A stretch of DNA of 64,000 nucleotides from contig DEIB01000019.1 in assembly GCA_002352215.1 (NCBI GenBank), positions 1 to 64,000 of the forward strand, read 5' to 3'. How positions within the stretch are numbered: the first letter of the stretch is position 1; each line of letters starts with the position of its first letter. Of this stretch, positions 41,235-49,278 are shown one piece after another. The notes under the pieces are model-generated. The model was not told where the DNA came from, did not search any database, and worked only from the letters and a program-made list of their open reading frames with translations. The stretch comes from Chthonomonas sp. UBA2785 (lineage in GTDB: Bacteria; Armatimonadota; Fimbriimonadia; Fimbriimonadales; Fimbriimonadaceae). Both the position numbers and the translations under genes were made by a program.

Positions 41235-41780
41235 ATGCGGTGGTGGCTCTTATCGTTGAGTTTGTTGATTCTCGCGGGTTGTCAACCTTCTGCGACGCAG
41301 GCACCGTCAGGGGATTCCCCGGGCCAAGAGAACAAGCAAGCGGCAACGGCATTGACCGGGCCGGGTTCCGATTTCATCCGGGCGCTGCTGAAAGAAGACT
41401 TCACGATGGCGTTTGAGCAGGTCGATCGGCAGAACCCCGACCTGCAGAACCCGCAATCTCTAGTGGCGGCCTACGAAGCGTGGCTCGCCCGCAATCGAAG
41501 GGGCGGCGATGCTCGCTGGCGGCCGGAGCGAGCTTCCTCGGAGGCCACTTCTGGCACCATCCCGGCGGATCAGGTCGTACAGCGGTTGCGAGATCGGAGC
41601 CAACTTCCGGCGGGTGAGCCGGTTACTGTGTACTGGATGCTAGGCCCGAATCAGGCGAAGACCTCGGTGGCCATCGTGCTGCTCACCGACGGGACCGCCC
41701 CTAATGCGCGGGTGAAGGCTGCCGTCTTTGTGGCCACGAGCCAAGAAGAAGGCGCTGCAGCGACCTCCAACGCCCCGTAA
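41235..41780 (+). CDS. Small lipoprotein of unknown function
   Basis: 181 residues from ATG 41235, chosen because MRWWLLSLSLLILAGC is a clear lipoprotein signal; the frame is open further upstream without such sequence. The mature part has a helical region (FIRALLKEDFTMAFEQVDRQ, VAAYEAWLARNRRG) followed by a strand-rich half (PVTVYWMLGPNQAKTSVAIVLLTDG in pieces, VKAAVFVAT). The layout of a short helical bundle plus curved sheet recalls NTF2-like folds, a weak suggestion. It is divergent from ftsZ and 47 bp ahead of the PhoD-like gene. Confidence 0.65.
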   Translation: MRWWLLSLSLLILAGCQPSATQAPSGDSPGQENKQAATALTGPGSDFIRALLKEDFTMAFEQVDRQNPDLQNPQSLVAAYEAWLARNRRGGDARWRPERASSEATSGTIPADQVVQRLRDRSQLPAGEPVTVYWMLGPNQAKTSVAIVLLTDGTAPNARVKAAVFVATSQEEGAAATSNAP

Positions 41781-41827
41781 CGGCATCCGTAACACAAGGC
41801 TAACCTCCTGTAGGGTAAGCACGCACT

Positions 41828-42868
41828 ATGGCAACTTTGATCTGGGCGGCGGCGCTCGCCCTCGCGGCGCAAACCACGCCCAACTCGGCCCCGCGCACCC
41901 CCGGCGAGCCGGTCTCGCGCATCGCGTTTGGCTCGTGCTACAACCAGGCCAAGCCCGCGCCGATCTGGGCGACCATTGCCGCCGCGCGCCCCCACCTCAC
42001 GCTGATGCTGGGCGACAACGCTTATATTGATAGCGACGATCCGGCCACTTTCGACCGCATTTACGGCCAGGTGGCGGCCGATCCCGGGTTTGCCCTGCTC
42101 CGTTCGCAATCCCGCATGATCGCGACCTGGGACGACCACGATTACGGCAAGAACGACGGCGGCGAAGAGTTCCCGGCCCGCGACATGGCGCTGGCTAAGT
42201 TCGACGACTTCTGGCAAGTGACAGCGGAAGAGCGAGCGACTCCCGGCGTCTATGCGGCGCACGTGTTCCCCCAAGGAGGGCGCACCGTGCAGGTCCTCGT
42301 CTTGGATACCCGCTACTTCCGCAGTCCCCTCATCCGCGAGAACAACGCCTATAAGCCCGACGACAGCGCCGACAAAACCATGCTCGGCGAAGCCCAGTGG
42401 AAGTGGCTGGAAGCCCAATTCCGCACGCCGGCCGACCTCCGCATTGTAATGTCGAGCATCCAGTTTGTGCCCGAGGATCACATCTTTGAGAAGTGGGCCA
42501 ACCTCCCGCGCGAACGCCAACGCATGCTAGACCTCATCAAGTCCACCGAAGCCGAAGGCGTCCTCTTCGTCAGCGGGGACCGGCACCTGGGCGAAATCAG
42601 CATGATGGACGGGGGCGTGGGCTACCCGATTTACGATGTAACCGGGAGCGGGTTCAACCAAAGCCGCACCGATTGGCGCCTGCAAGAACCCAACCGCCAC
42701 CGCGTGCAAAGCGTGAACTACAACCACAACTTCGGCTGGATCGAGATTGACTGGAAGCAGGAGGATCCCCTGATTAAGCTGCAACTGCGTGGCGAAGACG
42801 GCGATGTGTTGGCCTACCAGCCCATCCGCTTGAGCTGGCTAAAGCGCGGGCGCATCCGTTCGAACTAA
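41828..42868 (+). CDS. PhoD-like metallophosphatase (alkaline phosphatase D family)
   Basis: 346 residues with an N-terminal export-like segment (LIWAAALALAAQ). Metallophosphatase motifs: IAFGSCYNQ, LMLGDNAYIDS (D and N), ATWDDHDYGKND, VLVLDTRYFRSP, IVMSSIQFVPE and VSGDRHLGEIS (His). This is the PhoD set; the enzyme should hydrolyse phosphodi- or monoesters outside the cytoplasm. It could work with the PhoX-like protein at 18142. TAGGGT lies 11 nt before the ATG. The stop abuts the next convergent gene with no gap. Confidence 0.85.
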   Translation: MATLIWAAALALAAQTTPNSAPRTPGEPVSRIAFGSCYNQAKPAPIWATIAAARPHLTLMLGDNAYIDSDDPATFDRIYGQVAADPGFALLRSQSRMIATWDDHDYGKNDGGEEFPARDMALAKFDDFWQVTAEERATPGVYAAHVFPQGGRTVQVLVLDTRYFRSPLIRENNAYKPDDSADKTMLGEAQWKWLEAQFRTPADLRIVMSSIQFVPEDHIFEKWANLPRERQRMLDLIKSTEAEGVLFVSGDRHLGEISMMDGGVGYPIYDVTGSGFNQSRTDWRLQEPNRHRVQSVNYNHNFGWIEIDWKQEDPLIKLQLRGEDGDVLAYQPIRLSWLKRGRIRSN

Positions 42869-43621
42869 CTAGTTAAAGGAGAAACGGTAAGCCCCTTTGC
42901 GGGCTTGCGCCGTGCGGAAATCCCCAAGGTACTGCACCGCATCTTCAAAGACGCGGAGTGGTTCCTCTTGCCGCCCAAGATCGTGAAGCTTGCCGGCATA
43001 GGTTTCGATCGCCTGAACGTATTCTTGGACTCGTGCGAACTCGGCCTGGCTGGATCGGGTCTCGGCCATGCGCTTGGCAAAAGCCTTCGGCTTTTCGTGC
43101 AATTCGCGCACAAAGGTGCGTCCCGCCATCAGGCATTCGATGCAGGCGGCATCCACCTCCTCCATCGCCCGTGAAATGATCTCGAGACCTGGATATTCCG
43201 CGTCCAGGTCTTGGACGCGGGCGGTGTGAACGGAATCGATGACCCTCCCGTAGGCGCTGATCGCGAGTTCCCATTGGTCGCCAAAGCGGCGCTCCACGCT
43301 TACCTCAAGTTCATTATTGGCGGCGTGGCAAGAGAGCTTGCCCAGCGATTCCATCACGTCGTAGGGGTAGGCGCTCTTGACGATAAAATTCGCAAATTGG
43401 CGGGTCTTCAGTTTTCTAGCGATGAAGAGGCCGGCCAATAGGAGCAGGGGGATGGCATGCGGCAGCCAAACCCCACCGGGGAACTCAGGGGGGATGACGC
43501 GCTTAAGGACGAGCCAGGATGGCAAAGCGAGCCAGGCATGGCGCATGGGGTCATTCAGGGCCTTCTGGGCGGGGGCAAATCGCCTGCGCAGATATCGCTC
43601 AAGGTTCGGCCACTGAATCAT
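42869..43621 (-). CDS. Membrane protein, paralogous trio near rimO (third gene)
   Basis: 250 residues. N-terminal NLERYLRRRFAPAQ, then DPMRHAWLALPSWLV, two hydrophobic helices (LPHAIPLLLLAGLFIA is the clearest), and a helical cytosolic domain: SAYPYDVMESLGKLSCHAANNELEVSV in pieces, EVDAACIECLMAGRTFVRELHEKPKAFAKRM and QEYVQAIETYAGKL. The same order of blocks is in the 43681-44679 and 44720-45478 products. No known motif. It is 59 bp downstream of the second copy. Confidence 0.65.
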   Translation of the reverse strand: MIQWPNLERYLRRRFAPAQKALNDPMRHAWLALPSWLVLKRVIPPEFPGGVWLPHAIPLLLLAGLFIARKLKTRQFANFIVKSAYPYDVMESLGKLSCHAANNELEVSVERRFGDQWELAISAYGRVIDSVHTARVQDLDAEYPGLEIISRAMEEVDAACIECLMAGRTFVRELHEKPKAFAKRMAETRSSQAEFARVQEYVQAIETYAGKLHDLGRQEEPLRVFEDAVQYLGDFRTAQARKGAYRFSFN

Positions 43622-43680
43622 CGCAGGTAAGTTCGCAATCTACCGCGCATACGGCGGGGACTTCAATCTCTATGCGGTTG

Positions 43681-44679
43681 TCACTCGGTTTTGGGCGCTG
43701 CGGAGCCATTCAGGAATTGGGACAGAGTGCAGCGATTTACGCCAGATTGATGTTGTGACTGTCGAAACTTCTCGAACTCGTCTAAAGCTCGCTCAATCCG
43801 CATGACCGGGTTCTCCGAGCCTTTTGATTGCTCCAGAGCGTCATCGAGATCTTGCAATGCCTCGGCATACTCCTCCATACGTCTCACGGCTAAAGTAGGA
43901 TTGGTTGGCTTCATGCGCTTTACAAACGATTGCGGGCGTTCGGTCGCGTCTCGCACGTAGGTATGGCCAGCCAGCAGGGCCTCGACAGTGGCCTCTTCAA
44001 CACTCCGAATGATGCGACTACGGATGTTCAGCGTCAGGTTTTCGGACTCAATTCCACTCACTGGAATGCCATCTAATCGTTCGAGAATGGAGTCTCGGGC
44101 TTTCGCGATTCGTTCTGCTTGGTCACCGATGAGGGGGTGAACGCTAACACCCAATTCTTGGTTTGTCGCGTAGCTCGAAGCCTCGCCAAGCCACCGCCAA
44201 GTTCCCCGGGGATACGGACTTGTCTTGTAGAAGGCCCTCAATTTGTGGCGTAAGACAACTTCCCACAATGCCATCGCCGCAATGTAAACCATACAGAGTA
44301 TCGCTATAGGGTTCGCTAGGCTCGCCATCGAATTGTCTGTAACTGCCAGAAGGAGCAAGCATGGGAAGAAAAGATGCCGCAAAGGGTTGCAGTGAGGTCG
44401 GCCCGCGGGCGAAAAGCGTCCCTCAAGATACTGCGTGAGGTTTGGCCAGTTGTGATTGCCGCTCAGTTTGGGGGCGAAGACGAGATCAAGGGCTCTCCAG
44501 GCGCTGAAGAGGAACATCAAGAGGAATACGCTTAGGAGAGACCCTCGAGCTGGAGTGAGATTGTTCCAATCTATGCGTGCAATCGTGACCGCCGCTACAG
44601 CCACCCAAAACAGGCCATTGATCAAAACATCCCATTGGACTGCGCTCGTTCGCAAACCTTTGGAGGCTAGATTGATCAT
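43681..44679 (-). CDS. Membrane protein, paralogous trio near rimO (second gene)
   Basis: 332 residues from ATG 44679, which has GAGGG upstream. It is longer than its two paralogues by an N-terminal pair of helices (LINGLFWVAVAAVTIA, LLSVFLLMFLFSAW). Then come NLTQYLEGRFSPAG, NPLRHLFFPCLLLL, SSYATNQELGVSV, VEALLAGHTYVRDATERPQSFVKRM and RRMEEYAEALQDLDDAL, aligning with the third gene. It is visibly lower in GC than both neighbours. Function unknown. Confidence 0.65.
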   Translation of the reverse strand: MINLASKGLRTSAVQWDVLINGLFWVAVAAVTIARIDWNNLTPARGSLLSVFLLMFLFSAWRALDLVFAPKLSGNHNWPNLTQYLEGRFSPAGRPHCNPLRHLFFPCLLLLAVTDNSMASLANPIAILCMVYIAAMALWEVVLRHKLRAFYKTSPYPRGTWRWLGEASSYATNQELGVSVHPLIGDQAERIAKARDSILERLDGIPVSGIESENLTLNIRSRIIRSVEEATVEALLAGHTYVRDATERPQSFVKRMKPTNPTLAVRRMEEYAEALQDLDDALEQSKGSENPVMRIERALDEFEKFRQSQHQSGVNRCTLSQFLNGSAAPKTE

Positions 44680-44719
44680 GGATCCCTCAATCAAGCAAGT
44701 AGTGGACTTTCCTCACCCA

Positions 44720-45478
44720 CTACTTATCTAGATCTTGATTGTAACCCACGGACTGCTGCAGCTCGTCTTCGGCGTGGCGAATCTCTTCAAGTCGCTCTAG
44801 AGCCGCTCGCAGGGCGGTGGAGCCACTCCGTTGCACCTGCCCGGACGCCCGCACCTCGTCCGCCAGCCCCTCCAATTGCTCCACGCACCGGGTGATAAAG
44901 GCAAACTCCGTTTCGCCCCATCGCGCATCCGCACAGCGGGCTTCAAATGTCTTGATGCGCTGCCCCTTGCGCCGAAAGTAAGCCCGCCCCGCAAAGATCG
45001 CATCGACCATCACGTCGTCGGCCAGGCTCAAGGTGTGCTGGCGCGCCGTCTTGAACGGCTCCTCCTTGGCCAGTCGCACCCACTCGGGGTGATTCAGGCT
45101 GGTTTTGATATCCGTGACCGCGCGAGCCCCTCGCTCCCACAGGTGCTGCAACCGAGGGTGCAACCGCGCGGGCAACTGCCCGGTTTGCGCGTGCTCAGCG
45201 AGTTCCGCCAGCACGTACTGCATCTCTTCGGGAAATCGGCCCTTCACCAGGTGCTTACGTCGCCGGCAGCGCTGCACCAGCGACGCCCCGCCCAGGTACA
45301 AGAGCAAAGCAACCACCAACACGGGCGGCCACAACTCGCCCAGGGGTGGCAACTTATCGAGCACGATATTCCCGCCAAAGTAAACGGGGAAGACTAGCCA
45401 CCAGTAGTGCAAGGGCTCGTGCCGCAGGGCACGCTCCTGCTCATTCCGAGAACTGAGATAGCCTTCTAAGGCGGCCAT
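44720..45478 (-). CDS. Membrane protein, paralogous trio near rimO (first gene)
   Basis: 252 residues from ATG 45478, 5 nt after the rimO stop. Blocks matching the other two: ALEGYLSSRNEQERALRHEP, YWWLVFPVYFG, VLVVALLLYLGGASLV (membrane helix), LAELAEHAQTGQLPARLHP, MVDAIFAGRAYFRRKGQRIKTFEAR and ITRCVEQLEGLADEV. The paralogy is remote but the order and spacing agree. It is probably cotranscribed with rimO, without evident functional link. Confidence 0.65.
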   Translation of the reverse strand: MAALEGYLSSRNEQERALRHEPLHYWWLVFPVYFGGNIVLDKLPPLGELWPPVLVVALLLYLGGASLVQRCRRRKHLVKGRFPEEMQYVLAELAEHAQTGQLPARLHPRLQHLWERGARAVTDIKTSLNHPEWVRLAKEEPFKTARQHTLSLADDVMVDAIFAGRAYFRRKGQRIKTFEARCADARWGETEFAFITRCVEQLEGLADEVRASGQVQRSGSTALRAALERLEEIRHAEDELQQSVGYNQDLDK

Positions 45479-45483
45479 GGTAC

Positions 45484-46869
45484 TTACTTGGGCGCGGCCC
45501 CGCTCACCATTTGCAGCGGCACCATCGGGCGGCGGCCCGGCACGGGAGCGCCTTCCAGATGGCCAATCAGGTCGTACATCTGGCCCTCGGTCACCGTCAC
45601 GTCCACAAAGGTGCCAGGCTCGGCTTCGCCTTGGGCGTAAACCCACCCGTCAATCTCGGGAGCATCGCGGAACGAGCGACCCGCCACCCATCCATCGCGG
45701 GTTTCGTCCACCAGGATGCGCATCGGCTTGCCGATCCACTCACGGTTCTTGGCGAGGCTAATGGGCTGCTGCGCGCGCATCAGGCGGTCGTACCGTTCCT
45801 TCTTGCGCTGGGCGGGCACCTGCCCGGTCATTTCGTAGCTGGGCGTGCCGGGTTCGCGGCTGAAGGTAAACGCGCCCACGCGGTCCAGCCGGGCGGCCTT
45901 GGTGAAGTCCAGCAGGGTCTGGAATTCGGCTTCCGTTTCGCCCGGGAAGCCCACAATAAACGTGGTGCGGATCGCCACCTGCGGGATCGCCGCGCGCACC
46001 TTGTCAAACACCTTCAGGTAGCGGTCGCCATCCCAGGGGCGCTTCATCCGGCGCAGCACATCCGGGTGCACGTGCTGCAGGGGGATATCAATGTAAGGCA
46101 CCACCTTCTCCAGGCTCGCCATCGCTTCGATCACGTCGTCGGTCAGCCGGCTGGGATAGAAGTAGAGCAGTCGAATCCACTCCACGCCTTCCACCTGGTT
46201 TAGTTCACGAAGCAGCTTGGGCAGCGTGAACTCACGGTAAAGGTCGTAGCCGTACTGCGTCACGTCCTGGGCGATGAGGTTCAGCTCCTTCGCGCCGGTC
46301 TTGACGAGGTGCCGGGCTTCTTCCACCACGCGCTCGATGGGCTTGCTCTGGTGCTTACCCCGGAAGCTGGGAATGGTGCAGAAGGTGCAGCGGTGGTCGC
46401 ACCCTTCACTGACTTTAAGGTACGCGCTCCACGGGCGGCCCGAGCGGGTCCGGGTCGGGATATCCGCCCACCGGTGGTGCGGCGGCTCCACGTCCATCAG
46501 GGGCTGGATGTGCCCAAAAACGTTTTGGACGATCTCGTCGAATCGCCCCATCTGCCCGACCCCGATGTAAGCATCGGCCCCCGGGGCGAGGCGGGCCAGT
46601 TCTTCGCCGAGGCGCTGGGCCAGGCACCCGGCCACGATGACTTTGCCCTTTCCTTTCTCGGCGACGGCTTGGCGGATGACGCGCAGGCTTTCCTGCTGAG
46701 CGGATTCCAAGAAACCGCACGTGTTGATGACGGTGATTTCGGCCGGTTCGCGGCCATCCAGGCGGTGGCCCGCTTGGCGCAGTACGCCGGCGATCTCCTC
46801 GCTATCCACCTCGTTCTTGGCGCAACCGAGGGTAATGATGCGGACGTTGGCGGGCGCGGAGTCGGCCAT
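45484..46869 (-). CDS. rimO: Ribosomal protein S12 methylthiotransferase RimO
   Basis: 461 residues from ATG 46869. MTTase N-terminal cysteines: TLGCAKNEVDSE, INTCGFLESA, VAGCLAQRL. Radical SAM cluster: EGCDHRCTFCTIPSFRGKHQS (CxxxCxxC, read in short), then DVTQYGYDLY and LLYFYPSRLTDD, typical of RimO, not MiaB. A C-terminal TRAM domain (PMRILVDETRDGWVAGRSF) binds substrate. It methylthiolates the conserved Asp of ribosomal protein S12. No good SD or -10 was seen near this start; TTG codons further upstream are possible. Confidence 0.92.
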   Translation of the reverse strand: MADSAPANVRIITLGCAKNEVDSEEIAGVLRQAGHRLDGREPAEITVINTCGFLESAQQESLRVIRQAVAEKGKGKVIVAGCLAQRLGEELARLAPGADAYIGVGQMGRFDEIVQNVFGHIQPLMDVEPPHHRWADIPTRTRSGRPWSAYLKVSEGCDHRCTFCTIPSFRGKHQSKPIERVVEEARHLVKTGAKELNLIAQDVTQYGYDLYREFTLPKLLRELNQVEGVEWIRLLYFYPSRLTDDVIEAMASLEKVVPYIDIPLQHVHPDVLRRMKRPWDGDRYLKVFDKVRAAIPQVAIRTTFIVGFPGETEAEFQTLLDFTKAARLDRVGAFTFSREPGTPSYEMTGQVPAQRKKERYDRLMRAQQPISLAKNREWIGKPMRILVDETRDGWVAGRSFRDAPEIDGWVYAQGEAEPGTFVDVTVTEGQMYDLIGHLEGAPVPGRRPMVPLQMVSGAAPK

Positions 46870-46933
46870 GGTAGGGTCGTGCGGGTCGCCTTGGCCTTCA
46901 CACCAAGGCAACCCGCGTGGTTATTGTGGCGAA

Positions 46934-47077
46934 CTAGCCGCCGTCTTCGGCGGGTACGGGCTTACTGTTGTCCAGGTTCGCCGGTTCTTCCGCCGCGCCA
47001 CCGCCGCCGGAGCAGCCGGTCGCCACGAGGCCCCCAACGAGGGCCAGGATCGCGATCATCCAGGTGAGTTTCTTCAT
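46934..47077 (-). CDS. 47-residue lipoprotein, downstream of the pseudopilin
   Basis: A short gene on the minus strand. ATG 47077 lies 1 nt after the pseudopilin stop (TAA-G-ATG) and has AAGGAGG 11 nt upstream, inside the pseudopilin 3' end. The product starts MKKLTWMIAILALVGGLVA and then TGC (lipobox; Cys at residue 22), followed by a Gly/Ala/Glu/Pro-rich tail of about 25 residues ending PVPAEDGG. It is very probably a small anchored lipoprotein translated by coupling with the pseudopilin. Function unknown. Confidence 0.75.
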   Translation of the reverse strand: MKKLTWMIAILALVGGLVATGCSGGGGAAEEPANLDNSKPVPAEDGG

Positions 47078-47078
47078 C

Positions 47079-48035
47079 TTAGTTCAGTCCTCCTTGGGGC
47101 CAGAATCGGTAGAAGTGCCGCACGCCGCTGGCGTCGGTCCGGATTTCGTAAACCCGGCGCAGGTTCATCGCCTTCGCGGAAGTGTCCGCCGCCGTGAACA
47201 TGCTGATGCCATTCGGATAGAAGCACGACCCGATGTAGTTCCCCGTGCCATTTTGCACGTTCTTGCGGGCGTGAGGTCCAGTGATGTTCACGCTGCCCGG
47301 TCGAAGGGCACGCGGGTCGCTGCCGTAGCCGCTGTTGCACCAGGTGGCCGTGCCGCCCAGCACCTTCCCGTTCCCAAACCACAGGTCCCAGTTGCCGCCG
47401 GGGGCGAACATGACCTGGTCGGAGATGTTTTCGATCTGCGTTTGGCTCAGGCTGGGAATGGCCCGGCCCGGTGTGTTCAGAGCGTTATAGCGGAACCAAG
47501 CGTAGAGGCCTGTGGCGCTGCCCGAAGTGATATCCGGATTGAAGGCGACACCCGCAATCCCGTCGAATCGGACCGGATTGGCCACGTCACCAATGATCGG
47601 ACCCCAGCTGGAGCCGGTCACGAAGTATTCGTTGGTGTTGCCGCCGCTATTCACGGCCACGCCGCGCGGCGGGACGCCGTAATACTGCGTGCGCTGGAAC
47701 ACCGCGTTCGGGCCGGTGGTGGCCGTCGGGCCGAGCGGGTCCACCGAGATGTCCGTGTTCTTAATGTACGGCTGAATGGACTCCTGGAAGGTGGTCGGCC
47801 AGGGCTGCGTGGCGCTGCTGATGTGGACCATGAGCGGGAAAATGTCATCGTAGTCCGTCATGTAGATCATGGTGCCGACGCCTGCTTGCTTGATATTGCT
47901 GAGCGAAGCGGTGCCCTTGGCGGCTTCCTTGGCCTTGGCAAAGACCGGGAAGAGGATGGCCGCCAAGATGGCAATGATGGCAATCACAACCAACAATTCA
48001 ATGAGCGTAAAGGCTCGGTTCCGCGTGTGTTTCAT
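47079..48035 (-). CDS. Type II/IV pseudopilin-like prepilin protein
   Basis: 318 residues. Class III signal: MKHTRNRA, then FTLIELLVVIAIIAILAAIL with Glu at +5, FPVFAKAKEAAKGTASLSNIK as continuation. The globular part is Asn/Gly/Thr-rich (PGRAIPSLSQTQIENISDQV) with two Cys (ATWCNSG, GSCFYP) that may form a disulfide. It shares the helix with the 20075-20905 product but little beyond. It has a TATAAT promoter and a hairpin leader (GAGGAG/CTCCTC, 48065-48094). The 47-residue lipoprotein follows in the same transcript. Confidence 0.85.
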   Translation of the reverse strand: MKHTRNRAFTLIELLVVIAIIAILAAILFPVFAKAKEAAKGTASLSNIKQAGVGTMIYMTDYDDIFPLMVHISSATQPWPTTFQESIQPYIKNTDISVDPLGPTATTGPNAVFQRTQYYGVPPRGVAVNSGGNTNEYFVTGSSWGPIIGDVANPVRFDGIAGVAFNPDITSGSATGLYAWFRYNALNTPGRAIPSLSQTQIENISDQVMFAPGGNWDLWFGNGKVLGGTATWCNSGYGSDPRALRPGSVNITGPHARKNVQNGTGNYIGSCFYPNGISMFTAADTSAKAMNLRRVYEIRTDASGVRHFYRFWPQGGLN

Positions 48036-48101
48036 CGATAAGTGACCCTATGGGAATGAAGAGTGAGGAGACTCGATAAGTTCGAACCCTCCTCAACTTC
48101 G

Positions 48102-48107
48102 ATTATA
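48102..48107 (-). promoter_or_regulatory. -10 box TATAAT of the pseudopilin operon
   Basis: TATAAT on the minus strand, about 66 nt before the ATG at 48035. The leader contains a possible 6-bp hairpin at 48065-48094. No clear -35. Confidence 0.55.
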
Positions 48108-48150
48108 CGGCACCACTCTCTCCATCGTTGCAGGCGGGTAAAACCGGAAT

Positions 48151-49197
48151 ATGCCCCGCATAGATGTGCCGATTGGCGACGTGCTTCAGATCCTGGAGGA
48201 CTTGATCCAAACGCCAAGCCCCACCGGATCCACCGAGTGGGCGGTGGCGATGGTAGAAAACGAACTCGCCGCGATGGGCGTGCCGTTCCAGCGCACCACG
48301 AAGGGTGCGGTCGTCGCCTCGGTCGAGGGCCTGCGTCACGACCAGCCGCGCGGCATCACAGCCCACCTCGACACGCTCGGGGCGATGGTGGCGCAAATCA
48401 AACCCAACGGGCGTTTGCGCATGACCGCGCTCAACGGCGTGAACTGGCCGACGGTGGAAAGCGAAGGCGTGACCATCACCACGCGGGCCGGGCAGCAGGT
48501 GCGGGGAAGCATCGTTCTGACCAACGGGGCCGTGCACGTCAGCCGCCATGCCATTGATTCGCCGCGCAATGCGGACACGCTGGAAGTTCGGATTGACGAG
48601 CGCACGCTCTCGGCCGAGGAAACCCGTTTGCTGGGCATCGATGTGGGTGATCCCATCGCCTTTGACCCCCGATTTGAATCCACGCCGAGCGGTTTCGTCC
48701 GCTCTCGCTTCTTGGATGACAAGGCGGGCGTGGCGTGCCTCTTGGCCGCACTAAAGGCGCTGCGCGACCTCGGGCTGAGCGCCGGGCAAGACACGCACCT
48801 GCTCCTCAGTGTTCACGAAGAAGTCGGCCACGGCGGCAGCGACGGCCTTCCGGCGGACCTCAGCGAACTGGTGGTGGTGGACATGGCCTGCGTGGGCACC
48901 GGCCAGAATGGCGACGAATTCCACTGCTCGATCTGCCTCAAGGACAGTAGCGGCCCCTACAGCAGCGAACTCTCCAACAAGCTACGCGGCATGGCGGACC
49001 AAGCCGGGATCGAACTCAAACCGGACATCTACCCGCACTACGGCAGCGATGGCAGCCAGTATTGGCGCGCCGGGGGCCGGGCGCAGGTCGCCCTCATCGG
49101 CCCGGGCGTGGATACCAGCCACGGCTACGAGCGCACGCACATTGACGCCCTGCGCGATACGGCGAATCTTCTCGCCGAGTACTTGCTGAGCGAGTAG
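48151..49197 (+). CDS. M42 family metallopeptidase (aminopeptidase)
   Basis: 348 residues. M42/TET pattern: PSPTGSTEWAVAMVENEL, GITAHLDTLGAMV (His and Asp of the metal site), SRFLDDKAGVACLLAAL (bridging Asp), LLLSVHEEVGHGGS (catalytic Glu and metal Glu), VVVDMACVG and YGSDGSQYW, then GPGVDTSHGYERTH with the last His ligand. These enzymes form tetrahedral dodecamers and trim peptides in the cytosol. TAAAAC is 6 nt before the ATG. Confidence 0.88.
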   Translation: MPRIDVPIGDVLQILEDLIQTPSPTGSTEWAVAMVENELAAMGVPFQRTTKGAVVASVEGLRHDQPRGITAHLDTLGAMVAQIKPNGRLRMTALNGVNWPTVESEGVTITTRAGQQVRGSIVLTNGAVHVSRHAIDSPRNADTLEVRIDERTLSAEETRLLGIDVGDPIAFDPRFESTPSGFVRSRFLDDKAGVACLLAALKALRDLGLSAGQDTHLLLSVHEEVGHGGSDGLPADLSELVVVDMACVGTGQNGDEFHCSICLKDSSGPYSSELSNKLRGMADQAGIELKPDIYPHYGSDGSQYWRAGGRAQVALIGPGVDTSHGYERTHIDALRDTANLLAEYLLSE

Positions 49198-49220
49198 TCG
49201 CCCGACCTGAGCGAAAGAAA

Positions 49221-49256
49221 AAACCCCGCCACCCGGAAAGGGAAGCGGGGTTTCTA
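49221..49256. terminator. Bidirectional terminator between M42 peptidase and gapA
   Basis: AAACCCCGC (49221-49229) pairs with GCGGGGTTT (49245-49253), with T-rich sequence after it on plus (TTTCTATTT) and T-rich on minus (TTTTTTCTTTCG). Convergent genes on both sides. Confidence 0.85.
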
Positions 49257-49278
49257 TTTGCCTACTGAACCCGGGGGC

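Noticed and set aside
48075..48092. A tRNA T-loop-like GTTCGAACC in the pseudopilin leader
   Set aside because: No acceptor, D-arm or anticodon arm at tRNA spacing; better explained as part of the leader hairpin.
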